Positions 12,113 to 24,864 of a DNA stretch of 64,000 nucleotides are shown here, piece by piece. Origin of the DNA: Synchiropus splendidus (lineage: Eukaryota; Chordata; Actinopteri; Syngnathiformes; Callionymidae); assembly GCF_027744825.2 (NCBI RefSeq), contig NC_071342.1, positions 21,730,501 through 21,794,500 on the forward strand. Reading direction: 5' to 3'. A program made the translations under genes and the position numbers. The notes under the pieces were generated by a model. It did no database searches. It was not told where the DNA came from and saw only the letters and a program-made list of their open reading frames with translations. The stretch's first letter is position 1; every line of letters begins with the position of its first letter.

Positions 12113-15100
12113 GTAAAATAAACATGACAAGACTCATGTTTCATGTTTAGTTTTGGTTGTGAAACGACACATTCTGCTCTACAGCCGCGGCAGAGGGAGG
12201 TCATCAGTTCATATCTGAGGTGAGGACGACTCGTAGTACTAAGAATTGACAGAAATAAGTAGGCCGACCCGAAGGTTGTCACGCGGCTGATGACGACTTC
12301 CTTGAGATGTGCTTCGTCGTAGGTCACAAACCAACTATTTTGCGCGCAGCGCCCCCAGCTGAGAAGGAAAAAAGGGACATCGCCTGAGACGCAGAGGTGC
12401 GAGGCTGCACAGCAGGGGGCGCATCAAACTCAGGCCACCCGAGACAGAACCTGCAGTGTGAAAAGCCCCAAAGAGGTTCAAACATTCCGCTCCACAGAAA
12501 CAATTGAATCTGCCACTGTTTTGTGTCTAATACAGTGTCGGAGCCATCACCACGTCAAACTGACTCTTGAAAACGTGGTCCAGAGTAGGAGCTTTTGCGA
12601 CAATGACAGGTTCATCGCCTTTTAAACATGAACACTGCCTCCTGCCGGAATAAAGTTCAGAAAGGAAAGTGTGCGGAGAGACATTGCTCTCATGTGTGTC
12701 CTGGGTCTGTGCCTGGGCCTCCTCCCGGTTAACAACCTTTGCTTCCAGAGTTATTAAAATCATTTGTAAAAGAAGGTAAATATTTGGCATCTGGTAGAGA
12801 ATGGGATGTAAAATGATGACACTCTTTCACACAGTGCACACGCACGCCTTTCATGAAGGGTACTTGCATGCTATGGACTCACAGGAATCGGCCCCTGGTT
12901 TTGTCCACATGGAGGAATGGATTCGTGGAGACAGGGGTCTGATGCTCTGCACAGCCAGGGCTGCGTCTCTGGAATAGCTTTGAGAAACCTCAAAATTTCG
13001 GCCATGACAGCAAGCATTTGGCAGAGAATGGTTTTGTTCTTCATGTTTCTCAAACAACACGAGCTAGAAACACACATGTGAAGTGGCATAGTGGAGGATT
13101 GGGTCTTGGCTACGTCAAGTGGGTGAGCAAATAATAAGGCTCCTTATCAGCTTTCATCGCCTTGCTCGATGACTGGTGTCAACTTCTGACCGGACTTGTC
13201 ACCGAGGGCGTGGAGCATGTGTACCTGCAGAGCAAGCACAGCAATCTGTCGTTAACTGACAAGAACAAACAGCCGCTGAGACAGTTAGACCCAGAAACAT
13301 TCAGCAAAATGGAAAATAGAGATTTGCATTCTTCCCTCCGGGCTCGACTGATCACTTAACTGAGGGGTGTGTGTTCTTTAAAAGAACCTGCCAAAAGCAT
13401 TTAGCGTTTCATCCGACAGGTGAGTTTTCCAGCGCCGAGGTCTCACGCTGGCTCGCAGCTGTTGACTTTTAAAAGTGTCGATTTGCACAGTTGTCAGACG
13501 TTTCCTGCTGGCAGGACGGGCGCACACACATCCACTCTTGGCATCTACGAGCCAGTAAAAAGTCTGCTTCCTTCAGTAAAGGTCACCGTGAGCTGCGTTG
13601 ACAGCTCCAGATTCGGCTCTGGACGTCCAACAACAATCACAAATTTACCTCCAACTCAGAGAAAACCGCTAAGACATTTCCACACGGCTTTGTCACATGA
13701 CAGATATTCAGTCCGCTTTTAAATATTTTACTTATGAAAGCAAAACTTTTCATTATTTTTTAAAATTATTATTATTTGATGGAGATTTTATTCTGTTTCA
13801 AGGCGTCATTTCTACTGCAGGTTCTGATGGGTGCAGTTCAATTCATCACCTGAGTGGCAGTATTGAGCGTAGCAGGCTTTAATTAAACAGAAGAAGAGCG
13901 ATCAAATGAAGAAAACCAAGAAATGCAGTGAAGCATTGACACAGACTGACTCATACTGAGCGCCCCCTTCAGGGGTCAAGCTCTTGCTTGAGCCAGTGTG
14001 AGATTCAATCCCTCTGGTTCTCTCTTATGATCAGGTGGTGAAGTGCGGTCTAAATGTTCTCAGAGGCCAAAGGTCAACACTTAATCCATCACAAAAAAAG
14101 AAGAAAACACACACAGCTCAGCTTTTGAGTGTTAAACTGCTCGAGTGTCATGAAGCATTTGTGAGTGACTCATGCTGCCTCTTCCTCCTCCTCCCAGGCT
14201 CAATCCCTCGATGAGAGTTCTGTTGCTTTTGACTCGATCCCTCTGGCAGAGAGCCGCCCGTAGCTCTGGCTCCTGCCCCGGCTTGCTCGCAGGAATGCAC
14301 TATTGAGCAAGCGTTGCACCGCAAACCCTCCCAGCCATCCTAACCCCCTAATCAGATCCAGCTTGTCATCCCCCATCCCAGCTCTCGTTCCTCTCTTTCA
14401 TTTCTCTCTCTGTTCAAATGCTTTCAGAATGCAAACATACAGACAGCCACTCGCAGAATCGCAGACACCAATTTGTAGACACGTTAGCTTGTTCAAACAC
14501 ACGTCCTGCTCTCGCACACGATCCAAGAAGACGACCTATAGATGCTTCAGGACAGATTCTAATGTGAAAAAAAATGACGTTTTCCCATTGAAACTTGCTG
14601 CGAATTTAAGTTCTATCAAGCCGCAGTGGTGACACAAGTTGCGTCATAAGTGGTGTTATTCAGTTTCTCTGTATAAAGACATGGTCGTAAACTAAAGTTG
14701 TTTTTGTCCAATGGTGTGTATGTTTTTTACCCGACTATTTGTTGTGTTCCACCAACAACTCTAGAGCTGCTCTACTCATCTGTCCCTGAGCCGACACATA
14801 GGAGCTGTACATCTTAGAAACAGCAGGTTTCTATGCCACGTATTTCTGCTGAAAATCAGAGAAACCTGTATGAATGTCATTTCTTTCATCTTGGCTTTTT
14901 ATCTCTCCATCGCCAGACCTCTGCCTCGGCTTCCTTTCTTTTCGCCACACTCACGCTGGACGTGGAATATTTCCTCCTCCGTCAGGAAACTCTGACTGCA
15001 AGGTGGCTTTGCAGTACTTCAATAAACTCTTAGATGGCGGCGCTTCTTTGAAAAACCGCAGCTTCGATAGCAGAAGACGAAGCGGCGCACAACACTGGGC

Positions 15101-16604
15101 AGGGAGGAAGGTGTTTTCAATAATTACTTATTATGTGTGTTTCGCGAATCAAAGACATCTGCAGCGAATTTGACTGCGTGAGCCCCAAAAACATTCCTAA
15201 AATAGGAGTGACGCACGCAGACTCCGAGACTGTCTCACACGCCGGAGCGCCACACTGCACCATTGTCAGTCGGCCTCCATTTCAGGCTGTTTTTGTAGCT
15301 GGCCACGGCTGCGGAAATGAATATCAAATGTGCTTCTACCCCATAAATCAAAACCTTTTGCCGTGTTCTGATTCTTTTCCCTGTTTCAAGTCAATTCCAC
15401 CAGGGCGGTGTGCATTTCACTTCCACCGCACGGCTCCACGATCCCCTCTGAAGCCGTCACAGAGCGTTGAAGAGGTTAAGAAGACACAGGGAAGTTTGTT
15501 TTCAATGTCCAGATTCTCTGATGTGGATCGTGTTTGACGGTGTTGAAGGCGAAATGTTCAGCTATGACACTTCATCGGTGACGGTTGTCAATGACTTTTC
15601 CTAGACTTCTCCTCTGCTCACGTCGTAACAACCTCAAACAATCCAATGTTTGATTTACGACTGAGTTCAAGCTGGTGTTATTTTCAATTATTACTTAATT
15701 ATTTCAGTTTTTATTTGATCATTTTCTTCTTTTTCATAGCTTTTTGTATAACTATAACTAGTTCCTAACTGCAGCAACTGGTCCAACTCATTGTCACTCC
15801 CATTACGTCCTGACCGAGGTCACTATAGTTCACAAAAACAAATGAAAAAATGAAAACTGTAAATCATTTTCATGAGCTGAAATAAAATAAAAACGAAAGG
15901 ACCGATAACTATCTGAAACATTGTCTGTTTACAAAACGAATAAAAAAGGAACTAAAATTATAGCGAAATTGAACTCTGTCTTCGTCTTTGTTTATTTCGT
16001 GAAGAAACATTTTGAGATGATTTAGAATCTATTTATCTTGGCTCGGCTGGTTTTACGTCAGCTGTCGGCAGATGTGGCATGTCGAGTCCGTGACATCACT
16101 TGTGTTGACAATCTGGTGACGCTGACTAGAGAAATGGTGGTTGTTGGGCAAAAGCCTCATCTTCCCAAACTTCATGCATTTTTTTATGTGGTGTCTTTGG
16201 TTGAGTTTTTATTACTGAATATTAGTGACCTATTTCAAACTTCAATCTTAATCCAATACCCCATAATGAAGGAAAAAACAAATACAAAGACTAAACTAAC
16301 ATTAAAACTAAGAAAAACTAAACTGAAACTGAGCAGGTCTCAAAAACTGAAAATAATTAAAACAATTGAAGAATTGACTAGTGTCCAGTGACAATGTGGC
16401 GATGACTGAAGAGATACAGTTCAACACCAGCAAGAGATTATTTGTCCGACTGAAGCTGTAGAGACGCTGCGTATGCACCACTGTGCGCCCGGTGGAAACG
16501 CTCTCATTGACTAGTGAACGCTGCGCTTGTACGCCTTCCAACGCCTCATATCAACCTCAACATCAACCCCACTCCTGACGCCTAGCATAACGGTTGTATA
16601 ATTA

Positions 16605-17254
16605 CCGTAATTTCCAGACTATAAGATGCTACTTTTTCTTGCAGTCGGAGCCTCATGGCTTATACAACGACACGGCTAATATATGGATATTTACAGGCTG
16701 AAATCATATTAAATCTGAGGCGATGAAATCAGAGGTCTTTTATTTACCTTTAAAGCACTCAACATGTGCTGTCTTCGCCCATGTGTCCGCAGCTCCGTCA
16801 ACAGAGTCGATCTCCTGGAGGTCTGGAATGGAGAAGCAGAGACCGGAACTTTGGGCATGCGGGTGAAAACAGCACATTTTGAAGGCTTTAATGTGAATAA
16901 ATGATGTGAGACTCTGTCCCAAGACAAAGCGCGTTCGCCTCAAAAGTCCGACGTGAACACAAGCGAGTCGGGTTTTGGACGCAGACTTGATCCTGGCTGG
17001 AGAGCTACACCTTGTCTATTATGAGAGCAGCGTATTACGCAGCTTGTTTCCACTATTTCCTCACTCTCGATGCTGGATCCCATTTTCAAAACTAGTTTTG
17101 AAAAGCGTTCTTAAGCCAGGGCACCACTGACCTGTCCACAGCGCTGACAGCATCACTTCACCTGCGGCTTATGTATGAACAAGATCTATTTTCCTTCTCA
17201 AATTTAGTGGGTGTGGCTAATATTACGATGCACTCTGTAGTCCGGAAATTACGG
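16605..17254. mobile_element. 650-bp inverted-repeat DNA transposon remnant
   Basis: Left end CCGTAATTTCCAGACTATAA and right end TAGTCCGGAAATTACGG are inverted copies and are flanked by TA on both sides. Similar CCGTAATTTCCGGACTATA ends are common in fish genomes. The interior contains TTATGTATGAACAAG and GCAGCTCC(G)TCAACAGAGTCG blocks but no transposase frame. Related fragments lie at 4985-5065 and 12035-12112. The superfamily is unassigned; TA flanks point towards Tc1/mariner. Confidence 0.65.
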
Positions 17255-17887
17255 TATCTATCAGCTGGCCATTGTTCAAAAGTTCAATTACTAAATTTTG
17301 TGAGAAGGAAACTTCCTGCCACAGAATATTCCAATATTCCAGTCTTTTCTGAAGGGAACACATTTGGCAGGAAGTAGAAGGTGCCGCGCGTGAGAGTCCA
17401 ATGTGTCCACAAATAACAGGACTCAATGCTCTTGTGTGTGAGTCTGCAGGTGAAGGAGGGCGACCAGTGGAAGCGCCGGAGGTCTTGGATGAGGCTTCAC
17501 CCCTGCTTTTTGGGATTAAGGGGGATCCACCGCTGTCCAAACCTTAGCCTAACCTGGCGGCCGGGCCAAACCAACACACACACTCCAGATCAGACCGCGG
17601 GACAAAAGACCTGGCCGTCTGTTGACTTTAGAGGTCTGGCTGCTTGCTAAAGGGGGATTGGGAGAGCCTGCTCCAGCGTCCAAACCAAAGGGAGGGACAG
17701 GGAGGGAGTGAAGCATCACCAAAAGGGGAATGTGAGTGTGATTGTACTTGTGTGGCTGTTGAAGCTAGGCTGGGTGAAGGGCGGTCACATAAGGCCGTGC
17801 GCATGAGTGTGCCAGGCAGTGGAATGCAAGGGGACAAAACTGATGTGGACCAAAATGGAGTGGGAGATGGACAGATCTTTTGGTCCA

Positions 17888-18130
17888 TACTGGTCTGGTA
17901 GTGAAAAGAGAGCTAAGCCAAAAGACACTCTCAACCGATTTTGAAGAACCCAGATGGTGTCTTGACAGAAAGAGAAGCTCAGTCATCCAGGAGAGACTCG
18001 CAGTAGAGCCAAGAGAAAACAGCTGAAGCGCATCTTGGGCCGTCCCGAAGACTAGGCCCTGCTCAGACCCTTTAGAGTCTCTCAGCTGACCTGGGAACAT
18101 CACCACATTCCACCGCAAGAACTGGTGGTT
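17888..18130 (+). mobile_element. Decayed non-LTR retrotransposon 3' fragment
   Basis: Segments such as GTGAAAAGAGAGCTAAGCC, AGAAGCTCAGTCATCCAGGA and CTCTCAGCTGACCTGGGAAC correspond to a very common fish LINE tail that encodes VREKL.., SSVIRE.. and SRLAWE... The copy has several deletions and no long frame. The identification rests on recall of the family's consensus style. Confidence 0.5.
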
Positions 18131-20650
18131 TCTGCCGAGAGGAAAGTCTTAAATAATGGTCTTATGTGAGAACATAAAGGTAGCGGGAAACATTTCATCA
18201 TTTGGACCTGTTGAATCAGGTGGTGACGCCGCTGAATGGAATCTTTGTCAGTTGTCTCTCCTGTTCAGACTCAGCTGTTAGCAGAGCCCGTAAAGTCCTG
18301 GCGGGAGGCCCGTTTGTTCTCGCTGTTGATGTAGTCTGAGTGCGCTGGGGCTGCATGTGGCGGTTCCGTCTGACATACCATGAGGGAAAAATGTGGCCAA
18401 GTCAGCCGCACACAGACCCAGGGGAGCGGATGAATGACCCAGTTACGGGAGGCCATCGTCTTTGTCACATGGAAGTTCATTACTCAACTCTCTCATTTCA
18501 TTAACAAGTCAGATCACCTGCGGCCGAGGGAAGGGTCGGGAGGTTTCTGCTCTCATGTGTAGTTTCCCCAGAAACCTTTTTAATGCAAGGTGATGTCGGA
18601 GGAACAAATAAAGTCCAGATTGCACCTTTAAACTGCGTCCAGTGGAAACGCAGTGAGCTTTTCAGGCTTCAGAAGTTTCCCCTCTGAGCGTGTGCAGTCT
18701 GATGTGTTCAGTCCTGGAGTCTGGGCAACATGTGCGCGTCAGCGCGCCCCCACACACACACACACGTTAGCTTCACTGAGAGGGATAATGCAGTGAGTTC
18801 ATTACATCATTTGTGTATCACTGATCAACAGTGTTGTCAATATTAGAAAGATGACTTGCCAATGAACGTGTGTTTTTGCACAGTGGTTGGTGTGGATGTT
18901 GGAATGCATGTGTTTTTAATGTGGAATCAGTCACCACATACTTGCGTGTTTGTTTGCGTGCTGATCTTTCAAATGATTTCTTATGACTTTTATTGTCTTT
19001 TTTGATCTCTAAATGAATAATAGTGTATGTGTGTGTTTATAGTTGGACCAATAAGAAGGAAGTATTTCCAGGATTTGGAGTTGTGTTCAGGCCAGATGAG
19101 ATTCAAACGTCTTGTTTCGATGGAGACTTCCATACTTGTGTGTACCAAGTCTTGACAAGCCACCTTCTTGTGAGGACATTTTGCTTTTGCCAAGGTTCAG
19201 AGGGTTAAAACCTCAGTAAAGTAGTTTATTATAATGGGGTGCAAGTTTGGTTTAGGTCCTGGTTCAGTTTAGCCGTATGTTTTGGATGGTTAGGTTTAAG
19301 GTGAGAGGCTGGGGAAAGGGATATGGCAATGAGAAACCTCACCATGTCCCACACAAATAAAAACAAATCCTGTGTGTGCATATATGTGCGTATAACAAAG
19401 TGTGAATAGAAGTTCATCTTTGTTTGTGTGTTCGTGTCTGAGCGAGTGTGTGCGGGATGTGAAGTTCCACTAGAGTGTTTGTTGTGGGTCCAGCGCAGGC
19501 CCAGAGTCCTGGAAGGAATGATGTCACACTCTCCTGTCAAGCGCACCAAAATAACCGGCGCCCCCTGGATCGCTCACATCAGAGGCCTGAGAAACCCAGC
19601 GGTCTACGCTCACGAACCCGCACACTTTCCTCGCAGGGCGGCTCAATGCTGGCATTCATGGCCGTCCCCTGCCAAACATGAAACACTGCAGTATTAATAA
19701 AGCAAAAGGCTCCGCTGAGTGACACCTGGAGCGCCGCTGCCAACGTACACGTCTGTCCGCGCGGCCGCCGGTGTTATCGTAGCCGGCCTTCTGGAGGGAG
19801 CCGTGAAAACATCGGGTTGAAAACGTTGAGAAAATATAAGGAGAAACCCGGCTGCAGCGACGCACACAGGACTGTATGTGCAGCCAGATGTGAGCCGCGG
19901 GTCATAAACACCTCCAGATATTTAGGGCAGAGGAGAAGGCTGCCACATCATGAGCCAGTGGAATAATAACTGGATGTTATTTCTCTGCTGAGTCGTCGAG
20001 CGGGTGGAAAGTGAAGCGCTGCCATGTCAGTGATGTGGGCCAGAGTGGGGGGTGCAGGGGCGGGGGTCGGAGGTGTGACGCGCTTTTCATCTTCTGGAGT
20101 CAGATGTGGCACAGCCACCACCAGCACCACGACTGCCGCTGCTCTCATGTTAGGCTTTTCTAGACTTGTCGCACCATCTTTGTGAGGACCTCTCACTCTT
20201 TAAAAGGACCAGGACCAACTCAGGCTCTATTGGATCGATTTTTTTATTTGTATTTTTGTTTTTTTTACCAATGAACGTAGAGGTGGAGGATATTTTACAA
20301 CTGTAACTTTTTACTATTTTTTAAAAATATTTAATCTTTTTTACAAAACATTTCAGCAAAACTTTGAAAATTAAATCACCAATCACAAAATGAAAGAGCG
20401 AAAAAATAAATAAATATTGTCAAATTATGTTTTGGTTCATTTATTCCACTTTTTTTTACTGTTTTGGTACATAAATAAAAACGTGTTTTAAAAGTACACG
20501 AATAACATATTTGGTTCTGTTCTGTTCTAAAATAAATAAATCAATAGAACATACACAAAAACAACATCGGAAGCAAATGCATTTTTTGGAGGATAAAACG
20601 ATTTTATAAATTTTATTTCTTTAAGTCACAAGAAGACATAAACTATGAAA
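18131..20650. other. Intergenic DNA with no recognised gene
   Basis: It contains one copy of dispersed repeat family A (about 19165-19375), a CA run near 18753-18764 and an AT-rich run from 20220. No exon or RNA gene was recognised. Confidence 0.5.
19165..19375 (+). repeat. Dispersed repeat family A, copy 2
   Basis: TTTTGGATGGTTAGGTTTAA, then GGCTGGGGAAAGGGATATGG and ATGAGAAACCTCACCATGTCC, match the copies at 3937 (+) and 62500 (-). TTGTGAGGACATT upstream belongs to the same family pattern. Confidence 0.6.
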
Positions 20651-20945
20651 CAGGGATGGGCAGTTGAATTTCCTCAGGGGCCACTTTGCATACTGATACT
20701 AATGTGAGGATGTTTTTTTTAAGATTTTTTTTTTTTGGCTATAACTCTTTGTTTATTTTTCAGGGACAAAATAGTCAGTATCGCCTACCAGAATACTCCA
20801 ATTTAAATAGGGGGAAATGAGTAGACATCTGAATAGTAATAACCTGATTATAAATTTACTGTATATTTTGCAGTTTTGTTCATGAGGGCCACATAAATAA
20901 AGGCAAAGGGCCGTATGTGGCCCCCCGGGCTGTACTTTGCTCCAA
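20651..20945. mobile_element. hAT-like non-autonomous element remnant
   Basis: The left end CAGGGATGGGCAGTTGAATT and the interior blocks GAGGGCCACATAAA and GGGCCGTATGTGGCCCC are hallmarks of hAT-type elements. The right end (GGGCTGTACTTTGCTCC) is degraded, and no 8-bp target duplication could be confirmed. Confidence 0.55.
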
Positions 20946-23900
20946 GTTAAATTTTTACTGCGTCATTTGAAATAAATACTGGGCGTCTCCTTGTTTCACT
21001 GATGAGCAAGTAGAGGATAATAATAAAGTAGGGCCCCTTCATAGTAAGCTTAAGAGTGTGGAGAGGTCAACAAAGGTCAGTCTTCACCAGCACAACCAGC
21101 ACTGGAGTGTGCGGCTGTTTTCATTTGCTCCACTGCGACAAACATCCATCACCAGCGGAGCTGTAACTCCGGATAACAGCTCACGTTTCCTGTGCATGTT
21201 TCAAATTAAAAGCCTCCCAGGAACAGCCAGGATTCTCATGCCAGCATTTCTTTACCTGAGAAGTCAGAGAGGAAAGTGGAAACAACTGGAAGCCATTAGG
21301 AGGGGTCCTTGGTTTGGCAGCAGGTGAGCAGGGAGGAAGTGGCGGCTGCTGACAGATGACACGATGAGTAAAGCCTCGCCTTGTTGAAGCGTAGGAGCGG
21401 AGAATAGAAGTTTACAGCTGTCAGCTCTCATTTCAAGCAAAGATCATTCCAAGCTGCATTAAATGTTGGGAAACTCTCAGAGATCAGGTGAGGCTCGGGG
21501 GCCACCAGGGGACATCTGAATGCAACTTCTGCGTCATTTTCATCTCTAAGTGGATTCAGGAAAGAGAGAATGTGAACAGCCTGACTCAGGCCTGAAATGT
21601 TGGCTCCACAGAACAGCCCAGCCCCAGAAGTTTTCCTCTCAGCAGCCCTTCAGAGGACATTTCCTCTTCTTCGACTTCACCCCTGCTGAGCAAACAAGCC
21701 GGCGTCCATGAGAGCAGGACTCCACCGTCTGCTCCATCCATCAGCGCTGGGCTCTCATTAAAACACGGGATATTGTGAGATCACAGATCCTGGCATATCG
21801 CAGAGGCCGAGCAGCACCTGTAAGTCCACTTGCCCGCCCGCCCGGCCTGAAACCGCAGGCGAGCTCGGGGGAGCTGTTGAGTTTTCCCAGGCTCCGGCTT
21901 CGGCAAACATAAAGAGCCGTTTGTTCGCTTGCTGCCTGCATCTCCTGCTGCATCTCTTTGAACCGGGCAGACATGTCAGCAGCTCTCTGCCCGCCCCCCC
22001 TCACCGAACCCTGACCACCAGGCCGCCCTTCATGTGCCCACGGGGGAGTGATAGGCCGGGCGCCGACAGATGCACACAACATCCAGGACTGTTGAGCCGC
22101 ATGCACGCCACCTCAGCTGAAGCCAGTGTCCTTGTACCTGAGCGATCAGCAGTCGCACTGGACCACTGCGTCTAAACAGGTTTCACATCCAAATATTCCC
22201 AGGAATCATAGTGTCATCTGCTGTGAGTGAACACTGACCTTGATATTTTCATTAAAAAGTACATAAAATATTGGAAAGGACAAAGGATTTACCTCCCTCA
22301 GCTCGGCTTTTCACACTGCGGATTCTGTCCTGGGTGGCCTGAGTCCAATTCACCGCCACGCGATGTCCTTGTTTTACTCCTCAGCTGGGGGCGTTCTGCG
22401 CAAAGGAGCTGGATTGTGATCCACGATGCACCACGTCTCAATGAAGTCATCACTCGTCCACTCAAACACTACTTTTGCCTAAAGTTTTAAGTGTAGGTAC
22501 CTTGTAAGCAGCACACTAGACAGTCAGTATATGGCATGAAAAACACACTCACGATTGCGATGGTGCAACTCGCACTAAACAGTGTAATGTACCTCTAAAA
22601 ATACCCTGTTGTCATGTTTCGGTTTTTATGTGCTTTTATTTTGTTATTTCCTGTTTTCCTGTCTGTTGTTTCCGTTTCCCTTGTTCCCTCCAACTTCACA
22701 GCAGCGCAGCTGGAACTCATCCGCTGATCCAGCTCGCTGATTTCTATACCTTGGTTCCAGTCTGCGCTGCCAGATGGTTCTGTCACACTGGCTCAGGCGA
22801 ACAGACCCAAGTGCTAAATTGCAGCTGGCTCACAGAAGACTCGAACACAAACAAGGTTAAGGTTTAACAAAATTTAATAAGCAACAAACAAGAAAATAAC
22901 AGGGCACAGACAGGAAGCGAGGAACTAAAGACGTCGCCACCAAATCGCAGACCGAAGGAAACACCATCACTCGGGAGGGGGAACACCTGATCCAGTTGAA
23001 AGACCAACATGGCTGAAAATGATGATCGTAAATATATACGCCGTAGGCGAGAGATGGCGTTGACAGTGGTGGACTAACCAGAAAAACACTAGAAACCAAA
23101 CTGTCACTGGAAAACAAGAATTTAATGTGCAATTCTGTGACTCATTGGTTGAATGCGCAGGACACACTAGTGAAATTCAAATAAATAATATACTTGATTC
23201 TCTCACTGGATCTTTGGTTCTTTGTTCCAGGCCAAAGCAGCCGGCTGCAGCTGTGCTGATAACAAGGAAGGACGGCTGACCGCAGACTCCGCCTACAACT
23301 ATCTGACATCCAATTTTCAAGAATTTGTTTATGTAAACCTGAGCTTTCAGTCAGCCGTATTAGATGTGAGTATCTCTGGATCAGGTCAAATATTACCTCA
23401 ACTTTAACTTGTCAAATGAGTCCAGCTCTGGACGTGAACCAGCTAAGAATCCCGCTTGGCTCCGCCAGGACCCTTTTTTTTTGAGGGATTCTGGCCAAAC
23501 CAGTCGATCACATGCTCTTCTTCCAGCTAGCACATAAATCAGCGGACTCCCGAGGCTCGCCTCATCACTGGAGACATCTATCTGGAAGTGCTGGCCGGCT
23601 GAGGAGGATGTGGTCCTCAGCCTCTTGGATCCTGGGACAGCGATAAAATCTTTGGCTCTGATCACGACCGTCTCTGTTTTTGTTCCTCTCCAAATAAAAG
23701 CTGTGGAAAGTGAACTGGCCCTGGAACATGCAGGTAGTGGGAGTGATAATAATGAAACTATGGCGCTGTGCTGTTTCCTGGTTGGTTTTGAATTCACAAT
23801 GTGTTAGTGCTTACGGTGGTGGTGGTGAGGCGAGAACTGCCAAGGACACTTGTCCGCTCTTAGTTCTCTTTAGGAGTTAGCGACAGTGTTACTAGTAATG

Positions 23901-24107
23901 CGAGACTATGAGAGTGAAACAGCTTTCTTCTCACACTCAACCTGCAGTCTGGACCAACCAGTTGTATCCGAGAAGAAGAATCTGTGGTGCATTTGTATGG
24001 AAGAACAGCACAAGCACAGAAGGAGCACAAGGGAAATTACACAGAGCCATTGGTGTGAAGCGACAATGAAGTCGGCCTGTTGTTACATCACACTTGACTG
24101 AAATGTT
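20946..24107. other. Intergenic DNA with no recognised gene
   Basis: Short open frames only. One frame near 21740-21810 ends in a GTAAGT donor but has no matching acceptor or homology. A possible dispersed repeat covers about 22614-23160. Confidence 0.45.
22614..23160. repeat. Candidate dispersed repeat
   Basis: The stretch combines CATGTTTCGGTTTTTATGTG and TTTCCTGTTTTCCTGTCTG with AACAAAATTTAATAAGCAAC and GGAACTAAAGACG, GGGGGAACACCTGATCCA. These phrases recur in many fish genomes. No second copy lies in this window, so the call rests on recall only. Confidence 0.3.
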
Positions 24108-24170
24108 AATGAAAATTAGGACGATGTTTCATCAACCCTGCAACACTGTTTCAGGTTACATCATCTACAC
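24108..24170. mobile_element. Degraded end of a hAT-type MITE, interrupted by the next element
   Basis: GAAAATTAGGACGATGTTTC, then ATCAACCCTGCAACACTGTT and CATCATCTACAC, parallels the right half of the intact MITE at 50742-50933. The missing CATCACTA end appears on the far side of the element at 24171-24856. Confidence 0.55.
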
Positions 24171-24856
24171 CAGGGGTTCTTAACCTTTTTGATCTCGGAG
24201 CCTGCTTTTCCCAGAACAAATGGACCCGGGGCCTGTTCAGTATGACTCTTGATTTCATTTGTGATCAACAACCATAGACTACTTACATGTAAACAAACCA
24301 AAACCTTGTGAAATGACATGAAACCATGTGATCATTGCAAAGATATTTATAAGTCCAACCAGTAGCAAAAACCAGATGCAAGTCACACTTATACTTACTA
24401 GAGATTTACGAGTGAAAAAAACAAACTAAAGCAAACTGCTGGAAAAACTGAATAACATTCTGAATAAAAGAAATATAATCAAACCATGTCTAAATATCAT
24501 AAAATAAAAATAATATATTTTATTTCAACTCCAAAGAAAAAGTAAAGCGTAAATGAAAGTATTGCCATAAAATGTTTTTCAAAACTGCTTCAACAGACGC
24601 TTTCATGAACAGTGTTTACTGTTGGAGGGGTGGCATCACTTTCTTTAGCATGTTTTCTTCTCAAGAACTTCTCCATAGTTGATAACTACAGTATCAGAGA
24701 TCTGCAGCTGTCAGTGACACACTACTGCCACCATATGTGGCTCATGCATTTAAACTGAGCGTCACACAGCCCTCACAGCCCACAGGTGTAAAACAAAAAA
24801 CTTGAAGCGGCCCTCAAGGAGGCTATGGGCCCCGGCCCTATGGTTAAGAATCACTG
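24171..24856. mobile_element. Non-autonomous hAT element, copy 1
   Basis: Left CAGGGGTTCTTAACC and right GGTTAAGAATCACTG are inverted repeats (13 of 15 match). The 8-bp target duplications are ATCTACAC (24163-24170) and ATCCACAC (24857-24864), 7 of 8 matching. It shares long internal blocks with the copy at 54335-54910, for example CCAAAACCTTGTGAAATGAC and CAAAGATATTTAT. There is no transposase frame. Confidence 0.8.
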
Positions 24857-24864
24857 ATCCACAC

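Larger units (their letters stand above)
8947..16604. other. Intergenic DNA with no recognised gene
   Basis: No exon series or RNA gene was recognised. The block holds two minisatellites (10690-10716, 11401-11436), a fragment of the 16.6-kb element family (12035-12112), scattered A/T-rich tracts (15660-15990) and short CA runs. Confidence 0.5.

Noticed and set aside
21741..21810. Frame reading ...SQILAYRRGRAAP before a GTAAGT, faintly like a QLQ motif
   Set aside because: The resemblance covers a handful of residues, there is no acceptor or continuing exon, and the key QLQ residues are missing.
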